Part shown: piece after piece, positions 7,344 to 15,589 of the stretch
How the letters are laid out: every line of letters begins with the position of its first letter
Position numbering within the stretch: position 1 is the first letter of the stretch
DNA from: JAAZHK01 sp964536075
GTDB taxonomy: Bacteria > Bacillota_I > Bacilli_A > RF39 > UBA660
DNA: 39,592 nt
NCBI GenBank assembly: GCA_964536075.1
Contig: CAZHWO010000004.1
Location: 1 to 39,592 of the forward strand
Reading direction: 5' to 3'
The notes under the pieces: model-generated
Database searches by the model: none
What the model was told of the DNA's origin: nothing
What the model saw: the letters and a program-made list of their open reading frames with translations, nothing else
Made by a program: the position numbers and the translations under genes

Positions 7344-8201
7344 TTAAAAAGGCAAATTACCTTCATATACATATATCCAGGAATAATTTTGATTAAATTT
7401 CACTAAATCATTATCAATTTCTACTTTAACTAACTTTTCCTTAATTTGATTATATTGTTTTTGAGATATTATTTTAGGAATTATTTTATCTTCCCTAACC
7501 TCTAATATTCCCATTCCTGCCCAGAAGTCAACCAATGACGAACTTGTTGACAATAAATGTAGCCACAATTCCCCACCCGCTCCTAATCCAAAAGTTCCAA
7601 GTAAGGGTATTAAGTTTTCCTTTTCAAAGTAAGATTCTCCTCGTAATTCATAATCTATATCTAAAAAAGATTCATTAAGAATTCTTGAATTATATATATA
7701 TTTTTGTTTTTCTATTTCAGATAAAGATGTTAAATCCTGTTCTCCATTCCATAAAATATTGGTTTCGGCTCTTTTTAATCTAATCTCTTTTTCTTCTTGA
7801 GACAACTCATTAAATCTAGCTTCAACTTCTTGTTTATGTTCAAACATCTTTTTAATAAGTATATCTTTATCATATTGTTCTCTAGCTAATACATAATTAA
7901 AGTCGATTGGATAATTTATTTTGTTCTTTACGTATTCTAATAATTTCCGAAATGACTCTGTATATTTATCCATACCTATTTGAGGAGTGTTGTTCATAAT
8001 TGAAAGTGCCACTTCTTCAGATTCATATTCTAAAATTACTCTATTTTTATATGTTAAGGCAATAGGTAATATATATTCCATTAAATACCTTATATTAAAT
8101 ATCTCTGCCCAATCTGTTTCGGGATATGTAGGCGCCCACCAATGTTTATATCCACCAAAGCAAAAACAAAATATAAATGGCAGATTATTAGTAATTATAT
8201 G
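7344..8201 (-). pseudogene. Main (C-terminal) part of a frameshifted gene of unknown function
   Basis: The first ATG is at 8081 (245 aa, weak AAGG upstream), but the same frame is open 40 codons further, to a TGA at 8204-8202. That upstream part reads as real protein (FGGYKHWWAPTYPETDW), with no ATG, GTG or TTG in it. It meets the end of the preceding ORF (8195-8395) in the -1 frame. A single ancestral protein of about 350 aa broken by a 1-nt deletion, or a sequencing error, is the simplest reading. Distinct segments are ILEYESEE, NNTPQIGMDKYTESFRKLLEY, PLLGTFGLGAGGELWLHL and VDFWAGMGILE. There is no membrane segment. I do not recognise the family. If the break is real, translation from ATG 8081 could still give the 245-aa part. 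Confidence 0.55.
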
Positions 8202-8395
8202 TCAACTTTTTCAGCAGTATATTCTTTGGCAGCATCAAACTGTGCTCTTTTTGACCATTTACAAGCACATAATCTTTGTATTACTGAATCAATATAATTT
8301 TTATCATCTAAAGAATTAGTTTTTATATTATTGAAATCTAATATTTCATTTTTTAAAAAATCATTTACTCTTTGTTTAATAATTTTATCGTCCAT
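8195..8395 (-). pseudogene. N-terminal part of the same frameshifted gene
   Basis: 66 aa from ATG 8395 with a good ribosome site (GGAGAA, 5 nt spacing). The sequence ends CACKWSKRAQFDAAKEYTAE KVDI at a TAA, 6 nt after the next frame opens. KVDI would continue naturally into the strand-like ITNNLPFIF of the downstream frame. Taken alone it could be a small hypothetical protein, but its end directly abuts the downstream open frame, which lacks its own start there, so I join the two. A TATAAT lies at 8424-8419. Confidence 0.5.
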
Positions 8396-8418
8396 AGATA
8401 TTCTCCTTTTCTATATTC

Positions 8419-8424
8419 ATTATA
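8419..8424 (-). promoter_or_regulatory. Possible -10 box of the split gene
   Basis: Minus-strand TATAAT in TTGTATAATG, 23 nt before ATG 8395. No convincing -35 box. The region 8425-8521 between this and the rplQ terminator is AT-rich and holds nothing else that I recognise. Confidence 0.35.
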
Positions 8425-8521
8425 CAACAATAAATTTAACTTTAATACCACATTTTTTGTATTATTGTATATCTGGTTAGTTATTAACAGGTATTATTAT
8501 AAAATATTAATCCCGTATCAC

Positions 8522-8545
8522 AAAAAAAGACTATTACTAGTCTTT
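8522..8545 (-). terminator. Terminator of the S10-spc-alpha operon
   Basis: Minus-strand perfect 8-bp hairpin AAAGACTA-GTAA-TAGTCTTT followed by seven T. The left arm includes the last codons and stop (TAG) of rplQ, so the operon terminates immediately after its last gene. Confidence 0.88.
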
Positions 8546-8884
8546 TACTAATTCAAGAACAACTATTAAAGCGTCGTCTCCTCTTCTTTCATCAAGTTTT
8601 AAGATTCTTGTATATCCACCATTACGTGACGCATATCTAACAGCTAAATCTTCAAAAACTTTTTTAGTTACTCCATTATCATTGTGTAGAAATGCTAAAA
8701 CATTCCTTCTTGATACTAAATCGCCTCTTTTGCCTAAAGTAATCATCTTATCAACAAATTTACGGACTTCTTTAGCTCTTGTTTCTGTTGTTTGTATTCT
8801 TTCGTTCATAATAACATCTTTAACTAGATTGGCAAGCATTGCTCTTCTATGTTTGTTATCACGACCTAATTTTCTATATGCCAT
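8537..8884 (-). CDS. rplQ: 50S ribosomal protein L17
   Basis: 115 aa, the short bacterial form. MAYRKLGRDNKHRRAMLANL at the N-terminus and the repeated basic patch near KMITLGKRGDL are diagnostic. L17 lies near the exit of the peptide tunnel. Last gene of the operon, 17 nt after rpoA. Its stop codon lies inside the terminator hairpin. Confidence 0.97.
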   Translation of the reverse strand: MAYRKLGRDNKHRRAMLANLVKDVIMNERIQTTETRAKEVRKFVDKMITLGKRGDLVSRRNVLAFLHNDNGVTKKVFEDLAVRYASRNGGYTRILKLDERRGDDALIVVLELVKD

Positions 8885-8901
8885 AGTTTTGCCTCCCTAC
8901 C

Positions 8902-9852
8902 TTAATCATCATCACGTAATATTAGACCTAAATCTCTTACTTTGTCTAATACTTCTTTAAATGACTTTTTACCTAAATTGCGGATTTTCATCATATCCGT
9001 TTCGCTCTTATTAACTAAATCTTGTAAATTATGAATTCCCGCTCTTTTTAAACAATTATAAGCACGAACAGAGAAATCTAAATCCTCAATTAATGTTTCT
9101 AATGCTTTTACTTTTGGATCTTCCGTTTTTTCAATCATTAATCCTGTCATATCCGCTATTTTATTAATATCGGTAACTAAATCAAAATGTTCTATTAAAA
9201 CTCTTGCTGATAAAGCAATTGCTTCCTCCGGTTTGATGGAACCATTTGTCCAAACATTTAAAATTAGTTTATCAAAATTTTCATTTTGACCAACACGAGC
9301 ATTTTCTACTTCGTATGAAACTCGCTCCACTGGCGAATAAAGTGAATCAATAGCAATAACGCCTACTTTTTTATTATCAAATAGTTTCTTGTTTTCATCA
9401 CTTCTAACATAGCCACGACCATTGCCAACCGTCATTTCCATATTTAATTTGCCGCTTTTAGCTATATTAGCAATAACATGATCAGGATTGATAATTTCAA
9501 TATCAGCATCCTTTTCTATGTCACCAGCTGTTATTGTTCCTTCTTTTGTGGCATTAATTCTAATTATTTTACTACCATCAGAATGATTTTTAATAACTAT
9601 TCCTTTTAAATTTAGAATAATCGTTGTTACATCCTCAATAACACCTTCAATAGTTTGGAATTCATGTAAAACTCCATCTATCTTAACTGATGTAATGGCA
9701 CTTCCTGGTAATGATGACAACATTACTCGGCGAAGAGCATTACCCATTGTTGTTCCAAAACCTCTTTCTAATGGTTCTAGTTCAAACCTACCAAAAAAAT
9801 TATTTTCAATATATTCTTTTATTTTATAATTTGGTTTTTCAAATTGTAACAT
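8902..9852 (-). CDS. rpoA: DNA-directed RNA polymerase subunit alpha
   Basis: 316 aa. The N-terminal domain dimerises and nucleates core polymerase; the C-terminal domain contacts UP elements and activators. Visible marks: GRFELEPLERGFGTTMGNALRR (split here as GRFELEPLERGFG and TTMGNALRR), LPGSAITSV, and the C-terminal helix-hairpin-helix region IRNLGKKSFKEV. The frame is open for 27 more codons upstream, including an ATG at 9933, but AAAGGAGG lies 8 nt before ATG 9852 (MLQFEKP), the normal alpha start, and the longer form would overlap rpsK. I therefore use 9852. Confidence 0.97.
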   Translation of the reverse strand: MLQFEKPNYKIKEYIENNFFGRFELEPLERGFGTTMGNALRRVMLSSLPGSAITSVKIDGVLHEFQTIEGVIEDVTTIILNLKGIVIKNHSDGSKIIRINATKEGTITAGDIEKDADIEIINPDHVIANIAKSGKLNMEMTVGNGRGYVRSDENKKLFDNKKVGVIAIDSLYSPVERVSYEVENARVGQNENFDKLILNVWTNGSIKPEEAIALSARVLIEHFDLVTDINKIADMTGLMIEKTEDPKVKALETLIEDLDFSVRAYNCLKRAGIHNLQDLVNKSETDMMKIRNLGKKSFKEVLDKVRDLGLILRDDD

Positions 9853-9874
9853 GAAACTAACCTCCTTTATTTTT

Positions 9875-10258
9875 TTATCCTCTTGGACGTTTTGGTGGAC
9901 GACATCCATTATGTGGAATTGGTGTGACATCATTAATTGCTGTTACTTCTAATCCGGCTGTTTGCAATGATCTAATAGCTGTTTCACGTCCTGGACCCAA
10001 ACCTTTAACATATACTTCTACCTTACGCATACCGACATCATAAGCGGCTTTACCAGCGGCTTCAGCTGATATACCAGCAGCAAATGGGGTCGATTTTTTA
10101 CTCCCTTTAAATCCTAGAGCTCCACTGGAAGCCCAACTAACAACATTACCATCTTTATCAGTAAGTGTAACGATCGTATTATTAAAGGTAGAGTGGATAT
10201 GTGCCTTTCCTTCAGGAACATTTTTTTTAACTTTTCTTTTTCTTTGATTATAAGCCAT
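9875..10258 (-). CDS. rpsK: 30S ribosomal protein S11
   Basis: 127 aa. S11 lines the platform and contacts mRNA near the E site. Visible marks are HIHSTFNNTIVTLTD, GFKGSKKSTPFAAG and the C-terminus HNGCRPPKRPRG. It sits between rpsM and rpoA, the alpha-operon order. rpsD is not in this cluster, as in other Bacillota. Confidence 0.97.
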   Translation of the reverse strand: MAYNQRKRKVKKNVPEGKAHIHSTFNNTIVTLTDKDGNVVSWASSGALGFKGSKKSTPFAAGISAEAAGKAAYDVGMRKVEVYVKGLGPGRETAIRSLQTAGLEVTAINDVTPIPHNGCRPPKRPRG

Positions 10259-10277
10259 TATATATCCTCCTTATCGA

Positions 10278-10643
10278 TTATTTTTTCTTATTCGCTACAG
10301 TCTTACCTTTACCCTTACGAGTACGGGCATTACGATTAGTTCTTTGACCTCTAACTGGTAATCCTTTTTTATGACGAGTACCTTGATAAGAATTGATTTC
10401 CATCTTGGTTTTAATACTCATATTAACATCACGACGTAAATCGCCTTCAACGAGATACTTGGAAATTCCATCACGAATTTTAACAATTTCCTCCTCAGTC
10501 AAATCCTGAGCTTTTTTATTTGGATCCACTTTTACATCTCTTAAGATGATATTTGCTAATGGTCGACCTATACCATAAATAGCCGTTAATGCTATCTCAA
10601 CATGTTTGTTATTAGGTAAGTCAACACCTTTAATACGTGCCAT
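10278..10643 (-). CDS. rpsM: 30S ribosomal protein S13
   Basis: 121 aa. S13 forms intersubunit bridges from the 30S head. N-terminus MARIKGVDLPNNKHVEIALTA, helix-two-turn-helix region IYGIGRPLANIIL, and basic tail motif RGQRTNRNARTRKGKGK. 15 nt after rpmJ. Confidence 0.97.
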   Translation of the reverse strand: MARIKGVDLPNNKHVEIALTAIYGIGRPLANIILRDVKVDPNKKAQDLTEEEIVKIRDGISKYLVEGDLRRDVNMSIKTKMEINSYQGTRHKKGLPVRGQRTNRNARTRKGKGKTVANKKK

Positions 10644-10658
10644 TTAATACACTTCCTT

Positions 10659-10772
10659 TCACCCTTGTTTTTGTTTGTGCTTTGGATTATCACAAATAAC
10701 CATTACCTTACCATTTCTTTTAATTACTTTACATTTAGCACAAATTGGTTTTACTGATGGTTTTACTTTCAT
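10659..10772 (-). CDS. rpmJ: 50S ribosomal protein L36 (zinc-binding form)
   Basis: 37 aa, read directly from the sequence: ATG 10772 to TGA 10661-10659. It is the C+ paralogue, with a zinc ribbon formed by C11, C14, C27 and H32 (ICAKCK...VICDNPKH). It lies between infA and rpsM with 15-nt gaps, the standard place, and has GGAGG upstream of the ATG. The use of TGA as its stop supports genetic code 11. Confidence 0.96.
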   Translation of the reverse strand: MKVKPSVKPICAKCKVIKRNGKVMVICDNPKHKQKQG

Positions 10773-10787
10773 AAACTTTTCCTCCTA

Positions 10788-11003
10788 TTACTTTCTATAG
10801 GTTATACGCCCACGTGTTAAATCATACGGAGAAAGTTCTAACATAACTGTATCACCCGGTAAGATGCGAATGTAATTCATTCGTATTTTACCAGAAACGT
10901 GGGCCTCTATAATATATCCATTTTCCAGTTGAACCTTAAATTTCCCTCCTGGAATAATCTCTAGAACTTTTCCCTCTACTTCAATTGTATCATCTTTGGC
11001 CAT
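10788..11003 (-). CDS. infA: Translation initiation factor IF-1
   Basis: 71 aa S1-type OB fold that binds the 30S A site during initiation. MAKDDTIEVEGKVLEIIPG, HVSGKIRMNYIRILPGD and the tail LTRGRITYRK are diagnostic. It follows map by 4 nt. The KOW-domain gene found between map and infA in Bacillus is absent. Confidence 0.97.
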   Translation of the reverse strand: MAKDDTIEVEGKVLEIIPGGKFKVQLENGYIIEAHVSGKIRMNYIRILPGDTVMLELSPYDLTRGRITYRK

Positions 11004-11007
11004 TTTT

Positions 11008-11754
11008 TCACTCTCCCGTTAATATTTTGTATCCATCCTTGGTTACGACAACAGTATGTTCAAAATGAGCTGATGGACTATGGTCTTCCGTTTCAATCGT
11101 CCAGTTATCTTCATCCATAAATATTTCCCTCGAACCTAACGTCAACATTGGTTCAATGGCTAAGACCATACTTTCTTTTATTATTGGACCAGTACCTTTT
11201 TTCCCATAATTAGGGATGTCGGGTTCTTCATGGAGATGATTTCCAACCCCATGTCCAACTAATTCTCTTATTACTCCCAAATGATATCTTTTAGCACATT
11301 CTTCAATAGCGTTAGAGATATCTCCAATTCTATTACCCGGTTTTATTGCTTGTAAACCGCAATATAGAGATTCTTCTGTATGTTTTAGTAAGCGCTCTTT
11401 TTCTTTACTCACATCCCCAACTGGATAACTCCAAGCCGAATCTCCGTGATAACCTTTATAACATGCACCAATATCAATTGAGATAATATCACCCTTTTTT
11501 AATTTGTATTTTCCCGGAATTCCATGTACCACTTGTTCATTCACACTAGTACATAAAGTCTTCGGAAAACCATTATAACCTTTAAAAGAAGGTGTCGCTC
11601 CTTTACTTATAATAAAGTCTTCAGCTATTTTATCGAGTTCATCAGTTGTTATTCCTTCTTTTATGTAAGGCTTCAAATGTTGATGTGTCAGATAAACAAT
11701 CTTACCAGCTATTGCTAATAATTCAATTTCTCTTTCACTTCGTATATTTATCAC
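11008..11754 (-). CDS. map: Methionine aminopeptidase, type I
   Basis: 248 aa, type Ia without an N-terminal zinc extension. It removes the initiator Met from nascent proteins. All five metal ligands are present: D94 (SIDIG), D105 (HGDSAW), H168 (GHGVG), E201 (IEPM) and E232 (HFEHT). H78 in VHGIP is the usual active-site His. It is 5 nt after adk in the normal secY-adk-map order. Confidence 0.97.
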   Translation of the reverse strand: MINIRSEREIELLAIAGKIVYLTHQHLKPYIKEGITTDELDKIAEDFIISKGATPSFKGYNGFPKTLCTSVNEQVVHGIPGKYKLKKGDIISIDIGACYKGYHGDSAWSYPVGDVSKEKERLLKHTEESLYCGLQAIKPGNRIGDISNAIEECAKRYHLGVIRELVGHGVGNHLHEEPDIPNYGKKGTGPIIKESMVLAIEPMLTLGSREIFMDEDNWTIETEDHSPSAHFEHTVVVTKDGYKILTGE

Positions 11755-11759
11755 TCTTA

Positions 11760-12416
11760 TTAATCCCCTAAAGATAGAATCTTTTCTACTTCAACTATCG
11801 CAATATCTTTGTCCGTACTGTCAACATGATAAAGGATTCCTCTATTTGAATAATAATCGATTAATGGTTCTGTTTGATCTAAATAAGTTTGATATCTCTT
11901 CTCAAAAGCTTCTAAATTATCATCACTTCTTTGATATAGTTCACCACCACATTTATCACAAATATGATCATCTTGTGGTTTTAAATTATTAGAATATATA
12001 TTAAAAATAAAACCACAATCTTTACACATTCTACGACCAACGACTCTTTTTTCTAAGATATCCTTATCAATATCAAGAATAATAACAATTCCTAAATCTT
12101 TATTTATTCTCGTTAGAATATTATCATATTCCTCAGCTTGTTCTAAAGAACGAGGATAACCATCTAAAATATATCCGTTTCGGCAATCCTCTTTAGTTAA
12201 TCTTTCTTCTAACAATTGATAAACAATCTCGTTGGTAACAAGTTGGCCAGCAGCTTGCATTTCATGAATTTTATTACCAAGTTCATCTTCTCGACTAGCT
12301 GCTTCCCTTAAAAGATCACCAGTTGATATATGAGCATAGTTATATTTTTCTTTTAGCATACTAGCCAGCGTACCTTTACCAGCCGCTGGTGGGGCGATTA
12401 AAATAATATTTTTCAT
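11760..12416 (-). CDS. adk: Adenylate kinase
   Basis: 218 aa, long-lid form. Converts AMP + ATP to 2 ADP. The zinc LID has four Cys (CKDCG and CDKCG). NMP-binding DLLREA and ILDGYPRS are normal. The P-loop is APPAAGKGT, with Ala replacing the first and the fourth-position Gly of the usual GPPGAGKGT; the GKGT core is kept, so activity is expected. It overlaps the secY end by 4 nt (ATGA), indicating coupled translation. Confidence 0.96.
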   Translation of the reverse strand: MKNIILIAPPAAGKGTLASMLKEKYNYAHISTGDLLREAASREDELGNKIHEMQAAGQLVTNEIVYQLLEERLTKEDCRNGYILDGYPRSLEQAEEYDNILTRINKDLGIVIILDIDKDILEKRVVGRRMCKDCGFIFNIYSNNLKPQDDHICDKCGGELYQRSDDNLEAFEKRYQTYLDQTEPLIDYYSNRGILYHVDSTDKDIAIVEVEKILSLGD

Positions 12417-13678
12417 CTTCTACTATATCCTTTCTTATAATTTCGCGCTAACAAACTTCCTTCTAGCTGTTTATAAGTTTCTAGGGCGACACCAACAATA
12501 ATTAGTAAGCCAGTTCCCCCGATTGTTACACTACTAGATAAAGCCGTAAAGTGCGAAAAAACTATGGGCAAACCAGCAATGATTACTAGGAAGACGGCTC
12601 CAACAATGGTTAATTTACTTAAAATGTTGCTGATGCTTTTTTCTGTATCCTTCCCTGGTCTAACCCCGGGCATATATCCCCCGTTTTCTTGTAAGTTTTT
12701 GGCTAGTTCTTCCGGTTTCATTTGTAAAAAAGTATAAAAGTAAGCAAAGAAGAAAATTAATAATACATATAAGATAAAACCTGTTAAAGAGGTATAATTA
12801 ATATAATTATTAACAAAATTCGTAAATGCTTCTTTTTTAAATACTTGCGCTAAAGTAGCAGGAATAGCTATCACACTCGAAGCAAAGATGACCGGCATAA
12901 CTCCAGCGGCATTAATTTTAATTGGAATAAAGGTTTGTTTTCCCCCTAAAGCACTACTTGATCTATTAGCATACTGAATAGGTACTTTTCGCTCCGATTC
13001 TTGGATAAAAATAATCCCAATAATAATACCGAAATAAAGCAGGACAAATCCAATAAATTCAATCATTCCTAATGCCACAAAAACGCCATCCGGTAATACT
13101 AAACCTTTATAAGCCTGGATAAACATTGACGGTAAAGTAGCAATGATTCCCGCCATAATAAATAGCGATATGCCATTACCAAGACCCTTTTGAGTCACTT
13201 GGTCACCTAGCCATAAAAGAAACGCTGTCCCAGCCGTTAAAACGGTCGCAACATACATATATTCAAAGACACCTAAACCATTGCCTAAAAAAGCAAAGGA
13301 GAAAGCATAACCTTCAACAAAAGCAAACGCAATACCTACATATCTGGTAATCTTATTTAATTTCTGTCTTCCCACATGACCTTGTTTAGCTAAATCAGCA
13401 AAATATGGTACAATATCCATTTCCAGTAGTTGAATAATAATGGATGCTGAAATATAGGGCATAACGCCTAGCGCAAAAATAGAAAACTTTTTTAATGCTC
13501 CGCCGCCCATGACATTAATTAATTCCAAAAAACCTAAACTACCAGTAATATTTCTGGTTCCTGGTACAGTAATTGATGTTCCTACTGTAAATAAAGTCAA
13601 GGCCCCCAGGGTAAACAAAATTCTTTTTCGCAGATCTTTGTTTTTCTTAGCAAATACTTGACTAATAGTAGCAAGCAT
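12413..13678 (-). CDS. secY: Preprotein translocase subunit SecY
   Basis: 421 aa with ten membrane helices. Forms the protein-conducting channel with SecE and SecG. Family marks: GTSITVPG near the first helix, MPYISASIIIQLL, KGLGNGISLFIMAGI in the loop after TM4, and PEELAKNLQENGGYMPGVRPG (read as PEELAKNLQEN then GGYMPGVRPG) in the C5 loop. GAGGTG lies 7 nt before ATG 13678. Start is 1 nt after the rplO stop. Confidence 0.97.
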   Translation of the reverse strand: MLATISQVFAKKNKDLRKRILFTLGALTLFTVGTSITVPGTRNITGSLGFLELINVMGGGALKKFSIFALGVMPYISASIIIQLLEMDIVPYFADLAKQGHVGRQKLNKITRYVGIAFAFVEGYAFSFAFLGNGLGVFEYMYVATVLTAGTAFLLWLGDQVTQKGLGNGISLFIMAGIIATLPSMFIQAYKGLVLPDGVFVALGMIEFIGFVLLYFGIIIGIIFIQESERKVPIQYANRSSSALGGKQTFIPIKINAAGVMPVIFASSVIAIPATLAQVFKKEAFTNFVNNYINYTSLTGFILYVLLIFFFAYFYTFLQMKPEELAKNLQENGGYMPGVRPGKDTEKSISNILSKLTIVGAVFLVIIAGLPIVFSHFTALSSSVTIGGTGLLIIVGVALETYKQLEGSLLARNYKKGYSRR

Positions 13679-13679
13679 C

Positions 13680-14123
13680 TTAGATCACCTCGTATTTACT
13701 TCCGGCTGTCTCTATTTTTTCAATCGCTGTTTTAGAAAATTTATTAGCTTTAATAGTTAATTTTTTCGTTAATTCACCATCACCTAATACTTTTATTCCC
13801 GCTAATTGATTTTTTACTATTCCTAGTTCTTTTAATAATTCAGGACTAACAACCGTTCCATCATCAAATCTATTTAAATCATCTAAATTAATCACAGCAT
13901 ATTCTATTTTAAATCTTGCATTATTAAATCCACGAGCTGGAATACGTCTATATAAAGGTAATTGACCACCTTCAAAGACCGTTCTTACACCGCCACCACT
14001 TCTAGCATTTTGTCCCTTTTCACCTTTACCACTAGTTTTACCTAAACCACTACCTGGACCTCGACCTACACGTCTTCTTTCTTGTTTAGCTCCGATATTT
14101 TTTTGTAATTCATTCAATTTCAT
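13680..14123 (-). CDS. rplO: 50S ribosomal protein L15
   Basis: 147 aa. The N-terminal Gly/Arg/Lys-rich segment (RVGRGPGSGLGKTSGKGEKG) threads into 23S rRNA. The central motif is FEGGQLPLYRRIPARGF. Its ATG overlaps the rpsE stop by 1 nt (TAATG), so no gene lies between them. In most bacteria rpmD (L30) is found here. Confidence 0.97.
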   Translation of the reverse strand: MKLNELQKNIGAKQERRRVGRGPGSGLGKTSGKGEKGQNARSGGGVRTVFEGGQLPLYRRIPARGFNNARFKIEYAVINLDDLNRFDDGTVVSPELLKELGIVKNQLAGIKVLGDGELTKKLTIKANKFSKTAIEKIETAGSKYEVI

Positions 14124-14632
14124 TATCCTAATATCTCCTCTACTGTCTTACCACGAAGCTTAGCTACGTGTTCAGGGGTCTTTAAAGATTTTAGGGCTGT
14201 CATAGTAGCGGTAGCCATATTAATTTTGGTTCTTGATCCAAGTGATTTTGATAAAATATCACGAATTCCTGCAAGTTCTAGTACAGCACGAACTGCTCCA
14301 CCAGCAATTACTCCGGTACCAGCACTAGCTGGCTTTAATAAAACCCTGGAAGCTCCTGCATAACCAATAGTTTCATGAGCAATGGTTCGATTATCTGTCA
14401 AAGGTATCCTAATCACATTTTTGGTAGCTGATTGAATAGCTTTTTTAATGGCATCCGGTACTTCAGCAGCTTTGCCAATTCCTAAACCTACTTTTCCTTT
14501 TCTATCTCCAACAACAACTGTTGCACTGAATCGACGTTGACGTCCACCTTTAGTAACTTTAACGACACTCTTTACTTCAACGACTAATTCTTCTAACAAT
14601 TTCTTTTGTGGGTCATTTCTTCTATTTTGCAT
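14123..14632 (-). CDS. rpsE: 30S ribosomal protein S5
   Basis: 169 aa. S5 supports decoding fidelity and mRNA unwinding at the 30S entry. Double-stranded RNA-binding segment VVEVKSVVKVTKGGRQRRF, then VVGDRKGKVGLGIGKA and VLLKPASAGTGVIAGG. It ends in the rplO start. rpmD, which normally follows, is missing. Confidence 0.97.
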   Translation of the reverse strand: MQNRRNDPQKKLLEELVVEVKSVVKVTKGGRQRRFSATVVVGDRKGKVGLGIGKAAEVPDAIKKAIQSATKNVIRIPLTDNRTIAHETIGYAGASRVLLKPASAGTGVIAGGAVRAVLELAGIRDILSKSLGSRTKINMATATMTALKSLKTPEHVAKLRGKTVEEILG

Positions 14633-14645
14633 ATTTACCCTCCTA

Positions 14646-15008
14646 TTAGAATTCTAATCCTTTATTACGTGCAGCTTCGGCTAAAGCTTTCACACGACCA
14701 TGATAAAGATATCCACCTCTATCAAAAACTACTTTTGTAATTTTTTTCTTCTTAGCAACTTCGGCAATCTTTTCACCAACTGCTATAGCTGCTTTTATAT
14801 TACAAGTTTCAGTTAATTTAAGATCTTTATCCAATGAAGATGCACTTGCTAAAGTAGTACCATTTTCATCATCAATAATTTGAACATATATATATTTATT
14901 TGAACGAAATACACATAGTCTTGGGATAGATGAAGTACCACTGATTTTGTTTCTTACTCTTTCATGTCTTACCACACGCATTTCATTTCTTGATACTTTT
15001 TTAATCAT
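14646..15008 (-). CDS. rplR: 50S ribosomal protein L18
   Basis: 120 aa. Binds 5S rRNA together with L5. RLCVFRSNKYIYVQIIDD and the C-terminal VVFDRGGYLYHGRVKALAEAAR are diagnostic. 21 nt after rplF. Confidence 0.97.
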   Translation of the reverse strand: MIKKVSRNEMRVVRHERVRNKISGTSSIPRLCVFRSNKYIYVQIIDDENGTTLASASSLDKDLKLTETCNIKAAIAVGEKIAEVAKKKKITKVVFDRGGYLYHGRVKALAEAARNKGLEF

Positions 15009-15029
15009 AAATATTTCTCCCTTCTAATT

Positions 15030-15569
15030 TTATTTAGCAGCTTTTTTGCCCTCTTTACGACGGACATATTCATCTTTGTAACGAATACCTTTACCTTTAT
15101 ATGGTTCAGGCTGTCTTACTTTTCTAATATTGGCAGCAAATTCGCCAACTTGTATTTTGTCAGCTCCCTTTACCACAATTTCTGTATTACTAATTAATTC
15201 AACGGTTAAATCCGTCGGTATTTTAAGTTCTACTGGATGAGAATAGCCAGCACTTATAACTAATCGGTTATCTTTAAGATTAAAACGATAACCTACCCCA
15301 ATAATCTCTAACCCTTTTTGGTAACCTTTGGTAACACCAATAATTAAATTTTGGATATTAGCATTGGCAGTTCCATGAAGAGCTTTTGATGCAATCTGAT
15401 CATCACTACGATTAACCTCAAGAATACTATCCTTTTGTTCAACCGTTATTGGTTTACCAATTATGGTTGATAATTCCCCTTTTGGTCCTTTAACCGTAAC
15501 ACATCGATCATCTATACTTACTGTCACATTATCAGGCACTACAATTTTTCTATTACCGATACGGCTCAT
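15030..15569 (-). CDS. rplF: 50S ribosomal protein L6
   Basis: 179 aa from ATG 15569. L6 sits near the sarcin-ricin loop. MSRIGNRKIVVPDNV is the normal N-terminus and the C-terminal signature is PEPYKGKGIRY. The frame is open upstream to 15596, but GGAGGTG lies 5 nt before ATG 15569 and the longer form would overlap rpsH, so I reject the extension. Confidence 0.97.
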   Translation of the reverse strand: MSRIGNRKIVVPDNVTVSIDDRCVTVKGPKGELSTIIGKPITVEQKDSILEVNRSDDQIASKALHGTANANIQNLIIGVTKGYQKGLEIIGVGYRFNLKDNRLVISAGYSHPVELKIPTDLTVELISNTEIVVKGADKIQVGEFAANIRKVRQPEPYKGKGIRYKDEYVRRKEGKKAAK

Positions 15570-15589
15570 ATTGACACCTCCTATTATTC

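Noticed and set aside
8191..8206. Programmed -1 ribosomal frameshift site
   Set aside because: The overlap GTTGACATATAATT has no slippery heptamer and no strong downstream stem was seen.
7987..8319. Plus-strand ORF of 110 aa over the split unknown gene
   Set aside because: No ribosome site and biased composition; it is an antisense shadow. The minus-strand frames read as protein and have a ribosome site.
8902..9933. Longer rpoA with a 27-residue N-terminal extension from ATG 9933
   Set aside because: It would overlap rpsK; AAAGGAGG is correctly spaced before ATG 9852, which gives the normal alpha N-terminus.
10659..10772. Mycoplasma-type code with TGA as Trp
   Set aside because: rpmJ ends at TGA at the normal L36 length and Trp codons seen in ribosomal genes are TGG.
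11760..12416. Adenylate kinase inactivated by P-loop changes (APPAAGKGT)
   Set aside because: The GKGT core, zinc LID and NMP-binding residues are intact; Ala at these Gly positions should be tolerated.
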